This document shows positions 6,327-15,674 of a stretch of 64,000 nucleotides of DNA, one piece after another. Location of the stretch: the NCBI RefSeq assembly GCF_006494775.1, contig NZ_CP041146.1:2790001-2854000 (forward strand), given 5' to 3'. This DNA comes from Nocardioides humi. GTDB taxonomy: Bacteria; Actinomycetota; Actinomycetes; Propionibacteriales; Nocardioidaceae. The notes under the pieces were generated by a model. It saw nothing but the letters and a program-made list of their open reading frames with translations. It ran no database searches and had not been told where the DNA came from. The position numbers were made by a program, and so were the translations under genes. Positions within the stretch are counted from its first letter, which is position 1; the number at the start of each line of letters is the position of its first letter.

Positions 6327-9253
6327 TCCTCGTCCCGGGCCTGCTCGCGCGCCTGGCGGCGCAGGGTCACCAGGTCACGCAGCTCCTCGTTGCTGAGCTC
6401 GGTGAGCGCGGCGTCGCCGCGGGCGAGGACGGCGTCGGCGAGCTGCCGCTTGCGGTCGAGCAGCTGGGCGACCCGCTCCTCGATCGTGCCGCGGGTGACC
6501 ATCCGGTGCACCTGGACCGGGCGGGTCTGCCCGATCCGGTAGGCGCGGTCGGTGGCCTGCTCCTCGACGGCCGGGTTCCACCAGCGGTCGAAGTGGACGA
6601 CGTGGTCGGCGCGGGTCAGGTTGAGGCCGGTGCCGCCGGCCTTGAGCGAGAGCAGGAACACCGGCACCTCGCCCGCCTGGAACCGATCGACCATCGCCTC
6701 GCGCTGCGCCACGGGCGTGCCGCCGTGCAGGAACTGGTGGGGTACGCCGAGCGCGGTGAGGTGCTGCTCGACCAGGCGGGCCAGCGCGACGTACTGCGTG
6801 AACACGAGGACCGCGCCGCCCTCGGCGAGCACGGTGCCGACCAGCTCGTCGAGGAGCTCCAGCTTCTCCGAGCGGCCGGTGAGCCGGACCGCGCCGGACC
6901 CGCCGGCAGCGCGGCGGGAGGAGGCCGCCGCGAGCTTGCTCGCCCCTGAATCCGGAGACGCGCTCGGCCCCAAGTTCTGGCGCAGGAACTGGGCCGGGTG
7001 GTTGCAGATCTGCTTGAGGCCGGTGAGCAGCGCGAGGACGAGACCGCGGCGGGTCTCCTCGTCGGCGCGCTCGATCCGCTCCATGGTGTCCTTGACGAAG
7101 GCCTCGTAGAGGACGACCTGCTCGCGGGTGAGGCCGAGCAGGTGGTCGGTCTCGGTCTTCGGCGGCAGCTCCGGCGCGATGCCCGGGTCGGACTTGCGGC
7201 GGCGCAGCAGGAACGGGCCGATCAGGTCGGCGAACTGGCGGGCCTTCGTGGGCTCGGCGCCCGACTCGATCGGCGCACCCCAGACCCGGCGGAACGCCTG
7301 GCGGCTGCCGAGCAGGCCGGGGACGCACCAGTCGAGGATCGACCAGAGCTCGGTGAGGTCGTTCTCGACGGGAGTGCCGGTCAGCGCGACCCGCGCCCGG
7401 CTGGGCAGGCGGCGCAGGGCGCGGGCGGTCGACGTACGGGAGTTCTTGACGTGCTGCGCCTCGTCGGCGACCACGAGGTCCCAGTCGACGGCCGCGAGGG
7501 TGTCGGCGTCGCGGCGGAGGGTGCCGTACGTCGTCAGCACCATCCCCGCGCCCCATGCAGATTTGTCGTGTTTCCCCGGAGATCGGGACGAATTCGCATG
7601 GGGCGCGAGCCCGGCCAGGTCGCGGGAGGATCCGTGGAAGCGCCGGACCGGTACGCCGGGTGCGAACCGCTCGACCTCGGCCTCCCAGTTGCCGAGCAGG
7701 CTGGCCGGGCAGACGACCAGGGTCGGGCCGCCGCGGGAGAGGCCGCGCTCGAGGCGGTGGAGGTGGAGCGCGATCAGGGTGATCGTCTTGCCGAGGCCCA
7801 TGTCGTCGGCGAGACAGGCGCCGAGGCCGAGACCGGTGAGGTCGGCGAGCCAGGTCAGCCCGTGGCGCTGGTAGTCGCGCAGCCGCGCGTCGAGGCCGGC
7901 GGGCTCGGCGAGCGGGGTGCGCGTGGCGGCGTCGAGCAGCTGCTCGCGGACCCGCAGCAGGCTGGCGCCGACGACCACCTCCGCCGTGGCCGGCTGGTCC
8001 TCGCCGGTGGCGGGCAGCTCGGTGACGCCCGTGAGCGCGGCGGCCAGCGCCTGGGCGCCGGTGGCCTTGCGGATCAGCCGCCTGCGGGCGCGCTGCGCCG
8101 TGGTCGGGTCGACCACGGTCCAGGCGCCGCGCAGCTTGATGACCGGGCCGGCCGCCCGGGCGAGCTCGGCCATCTCCGCGTCGCTGAGGACCTCGCCGTG
8201 CAGCGACACCTGCCAGGAGAAGGAGAACAGGCCCTCCGCCGAGAACGGGCTCTCCTGCAGGGGCAGCTCGGGGTTGCGCCCTCCGGGCTCTGCCGGGCCG
8301 CGGCGCTGGTCGAGGACGGCACGGGTGGTCAGCTCCGGCCCGAGGGCGCGCGGCCAGTGCACGTCGACCCGGGCGTCGCGCAGCGCGCCGACATGGTCGA
8401 GCAGGCTCGCGATCTCGTCGCCGTCGAGGGTCAGCTGGTCGGGTACGGCGAGCGCGAGGAGCCGGTCGAGCACGGGCCACGCGTCGCCGGCCGCCCGCAG
8501 CGCGATGCTCGCGTGGACCCGGGCCCGGCCGCCGAAGCCGTGCTCGGCCGGCCCCGCGGTCCACAGCAGCGCGGCGTCGCAGACGTGGAGCGGGTCGCGC
8601 TCGTCGTGGACCTGGAGCACGACCCGGACCGTGCCGGCGACCAGCTCCTCCTCGTCGGCCTCCACCCGCAGCGAGACCCGCACCAGCTCGGGCAGCACCG
8701 TGTCGCCCTCGCCCCGGTCGGGACGCTCTCGGCGGCGCTCGGCGAGCCGGCGGCGGACCCGGTCGGCGAACTCCTCGGGCGTGCTGGGCCGGTCGGGCTG
8801 CCCTGGCTGCGCCGGCTGCTGTGGGTCGCCGGGCGCGGGCGCCCGGCGGCCGGCGGGCGCCGCGCGCGGCAGCGTGTCCGCCACCGCGTCGAGCATCCCG
8901 CGCACGATGTCGGCGGCGTCCGCGGCCGGGAGGTCGTCGTACGCCCGGGCGTGGGCCAGGCGCTCGACCGCCTCGTGGTCGCGCGCCTCGAGCCGGTCGA
9001 CCCGCCACGCCCGGCCGGCGTCGTCGGGGGCGACCTTGCCGGCCGCGACCAGGCGCAGCCCGAGCAGCGCGGCTCCGCTGAGCAGCCGCACGCTCGGGTG
9101 GGCGTCGTCGACGGACCGTGACCGGCTCAGGACCGGGAGCGCGGCGCGCACGGGCAGCGCGACGCGGCGTACCCCGTCGGCGTCGGTGAACTCGATCGTC
9201 GCCGGCTCACCGGTCCGGAAGGTCGCGGGTCCGGTGACGGGAACGAAGCTCAC
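6317..9253 (-). CDS. SNF2-family DEAD/DEAH-box helicase carrying two repeat insertions
   Basis: 978 residues. N-terminal SNF2-associated region about 1-450, then the ATPase: motif I LADDMGLGKT near 480, motif II DEAQH near 590, the C-terminal helicase lobe with FLLSLKAGGTGLNLTRADHV near 870 and HRMVTRGTIEERV near 935. These bacterial HepA/RapA-like translocases remodel nucleic-acid-protein complexes. Usually paired with a SWIM protein, which is present here. Two foreign-looking stretches break conserved sequence. Residues about 549-568 (PHANSSRSPGKHDKSAWGAG) are encoded by a 59-bp palindromic element. Residues about 761-783 are encoded by a second repeat that is also found in the RecQ gene. 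Both keep the frame, so the protein is probably still made. Confidence 0.9.
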   Translation of the reverse strand: MSFVPVTGPATFRTGEPATIEFTDADGVRRVALPVRAALPVLSRSRSVDDAHPSVRLLSGAALLGLRLVAAGKVAPDDAGRAWRVDRLEARDHEAVERLAHARAYDDLPAADAADIVRGMLDAVADTLPRAAPAGRRAPAPGDPQQPAQPGQPDRPSTPEEFADRVRRRLAERRRERPDRGEGDTVLPELVRVSLRVEADEEELVAGTVRVVLQVHDERDPLHVCDAALLWTAGPAEHGFGGRARVHASIALRAAGDAWPVLDRLLALAVPDQLTLDGDEIASLLDHVGALRDARVDVHWPRALGPELTTRAVLDQRRGPAEPGGRNPELPLQESPFSAEGLFSFSWQVSLHGEVLSDAEMAELARAAGPVIKLRGAWTVVDPTTAQRARRRLIRKATGAQALAAALTGVTELPATGEDQPATAEVVVGASLLRVREQLLDAATRTPLAEPAGLDARLRDYQRHGLTWLADLTGLGLGACLADDMGLGKTITLIALHLHRLERGLSRGGPTLVVCPASLLGNWEAEVERFAPGVPVRRFHGSSRDLAGLAPHANSSRSPGKHDKSAWGAGMVLTTYGTLRRDADTLAAVDWDLVVADEAQHVKNSRTSTARALRRLPSRARVALTGTPVENDLTELWSILDWCVPGLLGSRQAFRRVWGAPIESGAEPTKARQFADLIGPFLLRRRKSDPGIAPELPPKTETDHLLGLTREQVVLYEAFVKDTMERIERADEETRRGLVLALLTGLKQICNHPAQFLRQNLGPSASPDSGASKLAAASSRRAAGGSGAVRLTGRSEKLELLDELVGTVLAEGGAVLVFTQYVALARLVEQHLTALGVPHQFLHGGTPVAQREAMVDRFQAGEVPVFLLSLKAGGTGLNLTRADHVVHFDRWWNPAVEEQATDRAYRIGQTRPVQVHRMVTRGTIEERVAQLLDRKRQLADAVLARGDAALTELSNEELRDLVTLRRQAREQARDEDQR
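6903..6969. repeat. type-B palindromic repeat inside the SNF2 gene
   Basis: 67 bp from CCGGCAGC to CGCTCGGCC. It shares GCCGGCAGCGCGGCGGGAGG at one end and CCGGAGACGCGCTCGGCC at the other with the copy at 13231-13299 in the RecQ gene, while the centres differ. The ends are imperfect inverted repeats of each other (GCCG-gc-AGCGCG against GGCCGAGCGCG). It adds about 23 residues to the helicase without breaking the frame. Confidence 0.8.
7548..7606. repeat. 59-bp palindromic repeat, copy 1, inside the SNF2 gene
   Basis: Outer arms GCGCCCCATGC and GCATGGGGCGC are a perfect 11-base inverted repeat; the inner arms carry GACGAATTC and a GATTTGTC variant. In the reverse orientation it aligns end to end with copies at 25907, 29062 and 60537, all 59 bp. 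In the helicase frame it encodes APHANSSRSPGKHDKSAWGA, between the conserved DLAGLA and VLTTYGTLRRD segments. Confidence 0.9.
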
Positions 9254-9262
9254 ATGGGGACG

Positions 9263-10534
9263 TTAGCCCGTGGGGCCGACAGGAAGCTCCGAGGCGGTCC
9301 GCCGCCCGCGGAGGCGGGCCAGGAAGGTGCCGCCCAGCAGCAGGACGCCACCGGCCGCCGCGGTGATCGCCGCCCACCAGGTGGGGTGCTCGGCCGCCAG
9401 CGCGAGGGAGGCGAGGGGTACGCCGAGGGCGGGCATCGCGATCGCGAGCACGGTGAAGCCGGAGTGGTTCGACACGGCCGCGGCGAGCGCCCACAGCGCC
9501 GTGAGGATCGCCCCGAGGACCACCACCCACCACACGTCGGACGCGGGGAAGCCCGCGCCGGCGACGTCGACGGACGCGGCGGTCGACGGATCGTCGGCGA
9601 ACACCGGCATCGCGCCGAAGAATCCGAAGAAGTACCGCATCACCACGAAGGACGCCAGGACGCCGAGCAGGCCGGCCACCCCGAACGCGCCGACGACCAC
9701 GCCCGACACCGCGCGGCTCGGGAGCGCCCAGCCGACCAGGGTGACCACCACGACGAAGACGGAGAGCAGCACCGCACCGGTGACCTGGGGGTGCCCCTCG
9801 CCGATGCTGTCGGAGACGACCCCGTCGAACGCGACGCCGTAGATGAGCGCGAGGCCGAGGATGGCGACGACCACGAACGCGGCGCGGCGGGCGGCGACGT
9901 ACCCGATCGCGGCCAGGACGGCGACGGCGGCGCCGATCAGGTAGGCGACCCAGTCGTCGTCGCGGTCGATCCCGATCGCGATCATCAGGGCGGTGCCGAG
10001 GATCCCGACGGTGCCCGGCCAGGTGACGACCTCCTCACGGGCCCGGCCGCCGACCCGGCGACCGGCGAGCGCGCCCAGCACCGCGATGACCAGCAGGACG
10101 GCGGTGGCGCCGAGGCCGACGCCGTAGTTCGACCAGTCGAGGCCGTCGCCATCGCTGCGACTGCGGACGGCGGCGATGACGATCGCCGCGCCGAGCAGGC
10201 CGGTACCGATGGCGACGACCGCGGCAGTGCTGCCCGCCCGGGTCGCCCGGGTCGGGAGCTCCGGCTCGATCGGTCCGTGGTCGCCCGGGGCGGTCGCCGG
10301 GAGCACCGGGCCGGCGGGGCCTGCGGGGGCTGGTCCTGCCGGGTCGGCCGGGTCGGCGACGATCGCCGTGACCGGTGGCTCCGGCGACGCCGGTGAGCCC
10401 GGCGGCACGGGCGGAACGGGCCGGGCCGGCGGACCGGGCTGATCAGGCGGGCCGGGCTGGCCCGGCTGATCCGGCTGATCCGGCGGGTCCGCCGGGGACT
10501 CGGGGGTGCCGTTCGCGGGAGCGTCGTCGGTCAT
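9263..10534 (-). CDS. polytopic membrane protein with Pro-rich N-terminus
   Basis: 423 residues. The first 100 are a Pro/Gly/Ala-rich, low-complexity cytoplasmic tail (DQPGQPGPPDQPG). From residue 105 on there are about ten hydrophobic helices (e.g. AVLLVIAVLGALAG, AVLLSVFVVVVTLVGWAL). No transporter or enzyme motif was recognised. Tails of this kind on actinobacterial membrane proteins are usually disordered. It lies 9 bases upstream of the SNF2 helicase start on the same strand, so they may share a transcript; a functional link is not evident. Confidence 0.65.
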   Translation of the reverse strand: MTDDAPANGTPESPADPPDQPDQPGQPGPPDQPGPPARPVPPVPPGSPASPEPPVTAIVADPADPAGPAPAGPAGPVLPATAPGDHGPIEPELPTRATRAGSTAAVVAIGTGLLGAAIVIAAVRSRSDGDGLDWSNYGVGLGATAVLLVIAVLGALAGRRVGGRAREEVVTWPGTVGILGTALMIAIGIDRDDDWVAYLIGAAVAVLAAIGYVAARRAAFVVVAILGLALIYGVAFDGVVSDSIGEGHPQVTGAVLLSVFVVVVTLVGWALPSRAVSGVVVGAFGVAGLLGVLASFVVMRYFFGFFGAMPVFADDPSTAASVDVAGAGFPASDVWWVVVLGAILTALWALAAAVSNHSGFTVLAIAMPALGVPLASLALAAEHPTWWAAITAAAGGVLLLGGTFLARLRGRRTASELPVGPTG

Positions 10535-10598
10535 GCTTCGGACTCTAGGCTCGTTCGCGCCCCGATCGCGGGAGGCTGGTGGCCGCGTGCGGCTCGGG

Positions 10599-11657
10599 TC
10601 AGGCGAGCACGCGACCGGTGATCGGCGGCAGGTCGGCGAGGGTGACGATGCCGGGAGCCGCCGCCACGACGTACGGGACGGCGTTGGTCACCGGCATCGC
10701 GGTGTAGATCATGCCGAGGCCCATGTACCCGGGCTCGGCCCAGTCCGCGGGCGGGAGGCACTGCACGACGGTCCGCATGTTCGGCAGGCCGTTGACCTGG
10801 ATGACGTGACCGTGGGCGAGCGGCTTGGGCGGGACCACGTGGCTGCCCATGGTCCAGTTGAAGCCCACGCTGACCACATTGCGCTCCCCCACCCAGCCGC
10901 GGTGGTACCCCATCACTCCTGCGACGGTGCCCTCCGGGATCGTCATGAAGCCGAGGTCGGAGTCGCCCGTGGCGGGGGTGAAGGTGACGTCGAAGGTCAG
11001 CCGGTCCAGCCGCACGCCGAGCGCATCGGCCATCATCGCGGCCGACTCGGCGAACACCTCGCTCTCCCGTCGTACCGACTCCGCCAGGCCGGGCGTCTCC
11101 GGGTCCTGCGAGAAGCCCATCGCGATCTGGGTGCCCGCGGACTCGTACGTCGAGCAGTCCACCGACTCGGTGATCCGGATCTCGTCGACCCGCTCGCACG
11201 ACCCGCTCAGCGCCATGGCGACCAGGTTGGTCATGCCCGGGTGCGCACCACTGCCGAAGATCGTCGAGCCGCCCTGCCGGCACGCCTTCTCGATCCGCGC
11301 CCGGTCCTCCGGCGTCTGCTTGCCGCCGGTGATCCACGCGGCGCTCGTGCACACGTTGACACCGGCCTCGAGCAGGGCGACCAGCTCGTCGACGTCCGGC
11401 CAGAGCGGGTTGTAGCAGCAGGCGTCCGGCTGCAGCGCCAGCAGCACGGCGACGTCGTCGGTCGCGACCACACCCGTCGGCTCCGGCCACCCGCACAGCT
11501 CGGCGGCGTCCCGGCCGACCTTCTCCGCACCGTGGGCGTAGACCCCGACCAGCTCCAGGTCCGGCCGGCTGAGGATCGCGTGGGCGGAGCGCCGGCCGAT
11601 ATTGCCCGTCGTCCACTGGATGACGCGGAGGGGTCGGTCGAACCGGGGTACGCTCAT
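10599..11657 (-). CDS. dihydrodipicolinate reductase-like NAD(P)-dependent dehydrogenase
   Basis: 352 residues. The N-terminal Rossmann fold begins RVIQWTTGNIGRRSAHAI (dinucleotide loop GNIGRR near residue 17). SGAHPGMTNLVAMAL lies near 140, and the C-terminal region matches the DapB-like family that also holds 2,4-diaminopentanoate dehydrogenase. Such paralogues are common in Nocardioides and mycobacteria, and their substrates are mostly unknown (family knowledge). It is not the lysine-pathway DapB, which is about 250 residues long. It stands alone, with start ATG 11657 and a short AT-rich promoter region just upstream (CTATTTTCTG near 11678). Confidence 0.8.
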   Translation of the reverse strand: MSVPRFDRPLRVIQWTTGNIGRRSAHAILSRPDLELVGVYAHGAEKVGRDAAELCGWPEPTGVVATDDVAVLLALQPDACCYNPLWPDVDELVALLEAGVNVCTSAAWITGGKQTPEDRARIEKACRQGGSTIFGSGAHPGMTNLVAMALSGSCERVDEIRITESVDCSTYESAGTQIAMGFSQDPETPGLAESVRRESEVFAESAAMMADALGVRLDRLTFDVTFTPATGDSDLGFMTIPEGTVAGVMGYHRGWVGERNVVSVGFNWTMGSHVVPPKPLAHGHVIQVNGLPNMRTVVQCLPPADWAEPGYMGLGMIYTAMPVTNAVPYVVAAAPGIVTLADLPPITGRVLA

Positions 11658-11708
11658 GCGGCGAGGGTAGAACCTGTTCTATTTTCTGTCGAGGGTCGTC
11701 TGGCGAAG

Positions 11709-13927
11709 CTAGGCGTTCACCCCCAGGGTCAGGGGCAGGACGGCGGCGGCGCCGGCCTCGTGGAGCGCCTCGGCCCCGAGGGTGAGCGACCACCCGGTGA
11801 CCAGCCGGTCGTCGACGAGCAGCACCCGGGCGTCGCGCACCGCCGCGGGATCGTCGAGCTGGAGCGCGCACCGCCGGCTCACGGCGGCGACCCGCTGGGC
11901 GGAGTTGGTCGCGCCGCGGTCCGGGCCGACGGCGAGGTCGACCACGGCCCACCGGCCGGCGACCGGGATCCGGAGGAAGCGGGACAGGCCGGCGGCGAGG
12001 TCGGCAGTCAGCGCCGGCTTGCGCTCGGACTCGGCGACCACGATCGCGTCGACCTTCGGCTGCCAGTCCTGGAGCATCGCGACCATCGCCCGGGCCAGGG
12101 AGTCGGGCACCGGACCGTCCTCGGCGTCGGCCGCGAACAGCCCGCGCAGCGCCGCGCCGTGGCCGAGGTCGGTGAGCCGGGCGATGGCCCGGCCCTCCTC
12201 GGCCGGCTGCTTGATCCGGCCGGACCGGCTGACCCCGATCGCAGCCAGCCCGGTGGGCCACAGCTTGCGCGGCTCGATCGGCACGCCCGGGCGGGCGATG
12301 CGGTCGGCCGCCTCCGCCACCGCGGCCTGGGACACCTCGGTGGACAGGTCCAGCCCTCCGCAGTTGTCGCAGCGCCCGCACCGCCACTCGGGGTCGGCCT
12401 GCGCGGCGGCGACGCTCGGGACGATGGCGGGGTCGTCGAGCTGGCGGCGGAGGTAGCGCATCCGGCACTCGTCGGTGGCGAGGTAGTCGAGCATCGACTG
12501 CTGCTCGGCCTTCCGGGCCGCGGCGACCCGCGCGTAGCGCTCCGCGTCGTACTCCCACGGCCGGCCGGTGGCCTCCCAGCCGCCCTTGACGCGGCGAACG
12601 GCTCCGTCGACGTCGAGCACCTTGAGCATCGTCTCCAGCCGACTGCGCGAGAGGTCGACCCGCGGCTCGAGCGCGGCGGTGCTCAGCGCGCGCCCCTCCT
12701 CGGTCAGCACCGCCAGCGTCTCGCGGACCAGCTCCTCGCGCGGGAAGGCGAGCGAGGCGAAGTAGGCCCAGATGTCGCGGTCCTCCGTCGCCGGCAGCAG
12801 GACGACGGTGGCGTCGTCGACCGTGCCGCGGCCGGCGCGGCCGACCTGCTGGTAGTAGGCGACCGGGCTGTCCGGCGCCCCGAGGTTGACCACGAAGCCC
12901 AACGCGGCGTCGAAGCCCATCCCGAGCGCGCTGGTCGCCACCAGCGCTTTGACCTCGCCGTCGACGAGCGCCTGCTCGAGGGCGAGGCGCTCGGTCTGCT
13001 CGGTCTGGCCGGAGTACGCCGCCACCCGGTGGCCCCGCGAGCGGAGGTAGCCGGCGACCTCCTGGGTCGCCGCGACGGTGAGGCAGTAGACGATGCCGCT
13101 GCCGGGCTGCTCGGCGAGGTGGTCGGCCAGCCAGGCCAGCCGCTGCTCGGCGGTCCTCAGCCGGACCACGCCCAGCCGCAGCGAGGCCCGGTCGAGACTG
13201 CCGCGCAGGACGAGGGTCTCTCCACCCGGGCCGGCAGCGCGGCGGGAGGCGACCTCCGGGAACTTGTTGGCTTTCGCGTCGCCGGAGACGCGCTCGGCCG
13301 AACTCAATTGCTCGGCGACATCGTCGGTGACGCGCTGGTTGGCCGTGGCGGTCGTGGCGAGCACGGGGATCCCGTCGGGCAGCTCGCGCAGCAGGGTCCG
13401 GATCCGCCGGTAGTCGGGCGGAAGTCGTGGCCCCAGTCGGAGATGCAGTGGGCCTCGTCGACGACCAGCAGGCCGCAGGTGGCGGCCAGGCGGGGCAGCA
13501 CCTCGTCACGGAAGCCCGGGTTGTTGAGCCGCTCCGGGCTCACCAGCAGCACGTCGACCTCGCCCGCCGCGATCGACCGGTGCACCTCGTCCCACTGCTC
13601 CATGTTGGTGGAGTTGACCGTCACCGCGCGGATGCCGGCCCGCTCGGCGGCGGCGATCTGGTTGCGCATCAGGGCCAGCAGCGGCGAGATGATGACGGTC
13701 GGGCCGCTCCCCTGCTCGCGCAGCAGGAGGGTGGCGACGAAGTAGACCGCCGACTTGCCCCACCCGGTGCGCTGGACGACGAGGGCGCGGCGCCGGTCGA
13801 CGACCAGGGCGGCGATCGCGGCCCACTGGTCGTCGTACAGCGTGGCGTCGGGGCTGCCCACGAGGGCGCGGAGATGGGCCTCCGCGCGGTCGCGGACGGC
13901 GGCGTCGGTCGGGGCCTGGGTGTCCAT
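11709..13927 (-). pseudogene. RecQ-like ATP-dependent DNA helicase with PRTase-like tail, frameshifted
   Basis: Start ATG 13927. The first frame carries the ATPase lobe: GWGKSAVYF (motif I) near residue 55 and VDEAHCISDWGHDFRP (motif II). Around 13414-13417 one base is missing, and the protein continues in the next frame with DYRRIRTLLREL and LATTATANQRV, then the second lobe (VVNLGAPDSPVAYYQQVGRAGR) and a four-Cys zinc site (CRMR..CGRCDNCGG). The C-terminal ~110 residues (VDAIVVAESERKP, then VLLVDDRLVTGWSLT) resemble a type I phosphoribosyltransferase fold, as in some actinobacterial RecQ proteins. A type-B repeat adds about 25 residues after DVAEQL. The frameshift sits beside a G run and may be a sequence error. 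Confidence 0.85.
13231..13299. repeat. type-B palindromic repeat inside the RecQ-like gene
   Basis: 69 bp with the same 20-base and 18-base ends as the SNF2 copy at 6903-6969, and a different core. In the helicase frame one end reads AERVSGD and the other VASRRAAG. In the SNF2 gene the VASRRAAG end is in the same frame (ASSRRAAG), but the other end is read in a different frame (PSASPD). DNA, not protein, is therefore the conserved unit. Confidence 0.8.
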
Positions 13928-14006
13928 GCCCCGTGTCTACCAGCGCGGCCCGACACGGCGTCCGGCCATCCACAGGGACCGCGCGTCCGCCTCAGCTCGG
14001 GCTGCC

Positions 14007-15608
14007 TCAGTCGTCCCGGCCTGCGGCCTGGCGCATGACCACGGACGCGACCGCCGTGCGCGAGTCGACGCCGAGCGCGCGCAGGACGGACTCCACATGC
14101 TTGCGGACGGTGCCGGCTGAGATGCCCAACAGGGAGGCGATCTGCTGGTTGGTGGCGCCTGCAGTGATCTCGACGGCCACCTGCGCCTGACGCCTGGTCA
14201 GTCCCAGCCGGATGGCGCCCTCCACGGTGGGTCTGGCAGATCCGCGCAGCCACAGCGTCGCCGGCTCGGCGGCATGCAGGGTGAGGGCCACCCGAAAATC
14301 GGGAACGGCGACCGGCACAGGCACCGTGTGCGCCCAACTATCCAGCAGGCTCAGCTCAGCCACCTCACTCGGCCACCAGTCGGCATCGGCGACCGACGCC
14401 CCCACCGCGAGCTCGAGACCGGCGCTGCGTCCTAGCACGACAGCCTTGTCGGCGGCCGCAACGACGACGCCGTCCGCGCCGATCCGCACCCACTCCCATC
14501 CATCGCGGGCGCGGGCGCGCTCGAGGTCACGGACCCGCTCCTGCTCGGTGACCGCGCGTTGCAGCGGGAGAAGCCGTGCACGCAGGAGATTCAGCAACCG
14601 TCGCTCTGCGGCCGTGAAGTCCTCATCGCCACGATTGACGACCACGGCCACCACGACACCGTGCGGCCCCGGCAGGCCGAAGACGGCCTGGTTCATCATC
14701 CCGTGAGGACGGTAGTACGAACGATAGAGCTCGCTCCCGAAGAACCTGCCGGTGGGATCGAGCTCCCGCAGCGTCGCCACACACGGGCCACCCGTGGCCT
14801 CGATGTGGCGCGCGAGGGGCGACTCGCCGATCTCGGCGGCCAGGAGTGCGCGTCCCTCCGTTCGCGGCACTCCCGGCGGCCAGGTGCGGGCCCAGTTGTC
14901 CGCGGGATCGAGCCGGCCGAGGTTGTACGAGGCCCACAGGCCGGGTACCAGGCTCAGTACTTCGCGGCAGACGGCCTGCGCGAAGCCGTCGAAGTCCGGA
15001 GCGGCGGCGATCCGGGCCAGGGCCTCGTCCACGAGCCGTGTCTCACCGTCGTCGGGCGCCGCTGCCGCGACCTCGCGCCAGCGCATCAGGCGGTCGAGAT
15101 TCACCAGGTGCGGTCGCCAGCATTCCAGCTCGGCACGTTGTTCGGGAGTCAACGGTCGGTGCAAGGCAACGCTCAACAGGGTCAGCTCACCCGGCCGCGG
15201 CGCCAGCGCGAACGCGGCCTGGTCCTCGATGCCGGCCGGTCGGTAGAACCGCGCCCAGAGCGCCGACCCCTCGAAGGCCCTGCGCTCGTGCGCGGCCACG
15301 TCGCGAAGAGTCTGTATCCCGCCGACGGGTTGCCCCGCCAGGGCCGCTGGCATCAGCCGGGCGAGGAGCGGGTGCTCGTGGCCGTGCCGCACATGCAGAC
15401 GCAACCGCGTGTCGACGTCGTAGGCGTCCTCCGGCCAAGAGTGGTGGCGAACACCGCTGCGACGCAACGCCACGGTGTCGATCGCGACCCAGGCCGCCGA
15501 CAGGACCTTCCCCAGTTCGTGGCACGCCCCGGCCCGGAACTCCTCCACCGTGGAAGCCGCACCCAGACGCGCGAGCGCGTCCAGTACCCGGGCCTCGGCA
15601 GTGGACAT
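14007..15608 (-). CDS. LuxR-type transcriptional regulator with GAF-like sensor halves
   Basis: 533 residues, ATG 15608 after AAGGAGG. Two similar alpha/beta sensor-like halves (about 1-190 and 195-360) repeat the pattern FRAGACHELGKVLSAAWVAID / FAQAVCREVLSLVPGLWASY, suggesting duplicated GAF-like domains. C-terminal LuxR HTH at about 465-525: LTRRQAQVAVEITAGATNQQ, then IASLLGISAGTVRKHVESVL. A single-component regulator: no receiver domain and no kinase neighbour. The ligand and targets cannot be inferred. The next gene on the same strand upstream is the large RCC1 protein, 66 bases away, so they may be co-transcribed. Confidence 0.8.
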   Translation of the reverse strand: MSTAEARVLDALARLGAASTVEEFRAGACHELGKVLSAAWVAIDTVALRRSGVRHHSWPEDAYDVDTRLRLHVRHGHEHPLLARLMPAALAGQPVGGIQTLRDVAAHERRAFEGSALWARFYRPAGIEDQAAFALAPRPGELTLLSVALHRPLTPEQRAELECWRPHLVNLDRLMRWREVAAAAPDDGETRLVDEALARIAAAPDFDGFAQAVCREVLSLVPGLWASYNLGRLDPADNWARTWPPGVPRTEGRALLAAEIGESPLARHIEATGGPCVATLRELDPTGRFFGSELYRSYYRPHGMMNQAVFGLPGPHGVVVAVVVNRGDEDFTAAERRLLNLLRARLLPLQRAVTEQERVRDLERARARDGWEWVRIGADGVVVAAADKAVVLGRSAGLELAVGASVADADWWPSEVAELSLLDSWAHTVPVPVAVPDFRVALTLHAAEPATLWLRGSARPTVEGAIRLGLTRRQAQVAVEITAGATNQQIASLLGISAGTVRKHVESVLRALGVDSRTAVASVVMRQAAGRDD

Positions 15609-15674
15609 CGGCGACCTCCTTGCCGAGCGAGCCTATTGCGAAGTGGACTGGTAGGCCCGGGGACCGCCGATGTT

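Noticed and set aside
10506..13745. A 1079-codon forward frame opposite the DapB-like and RecQ genes
   Set aside because: Arg/Gly/Ala-rich shadow of GC-rich genes with no family motif; the reverse frames carry clear conserved domains.
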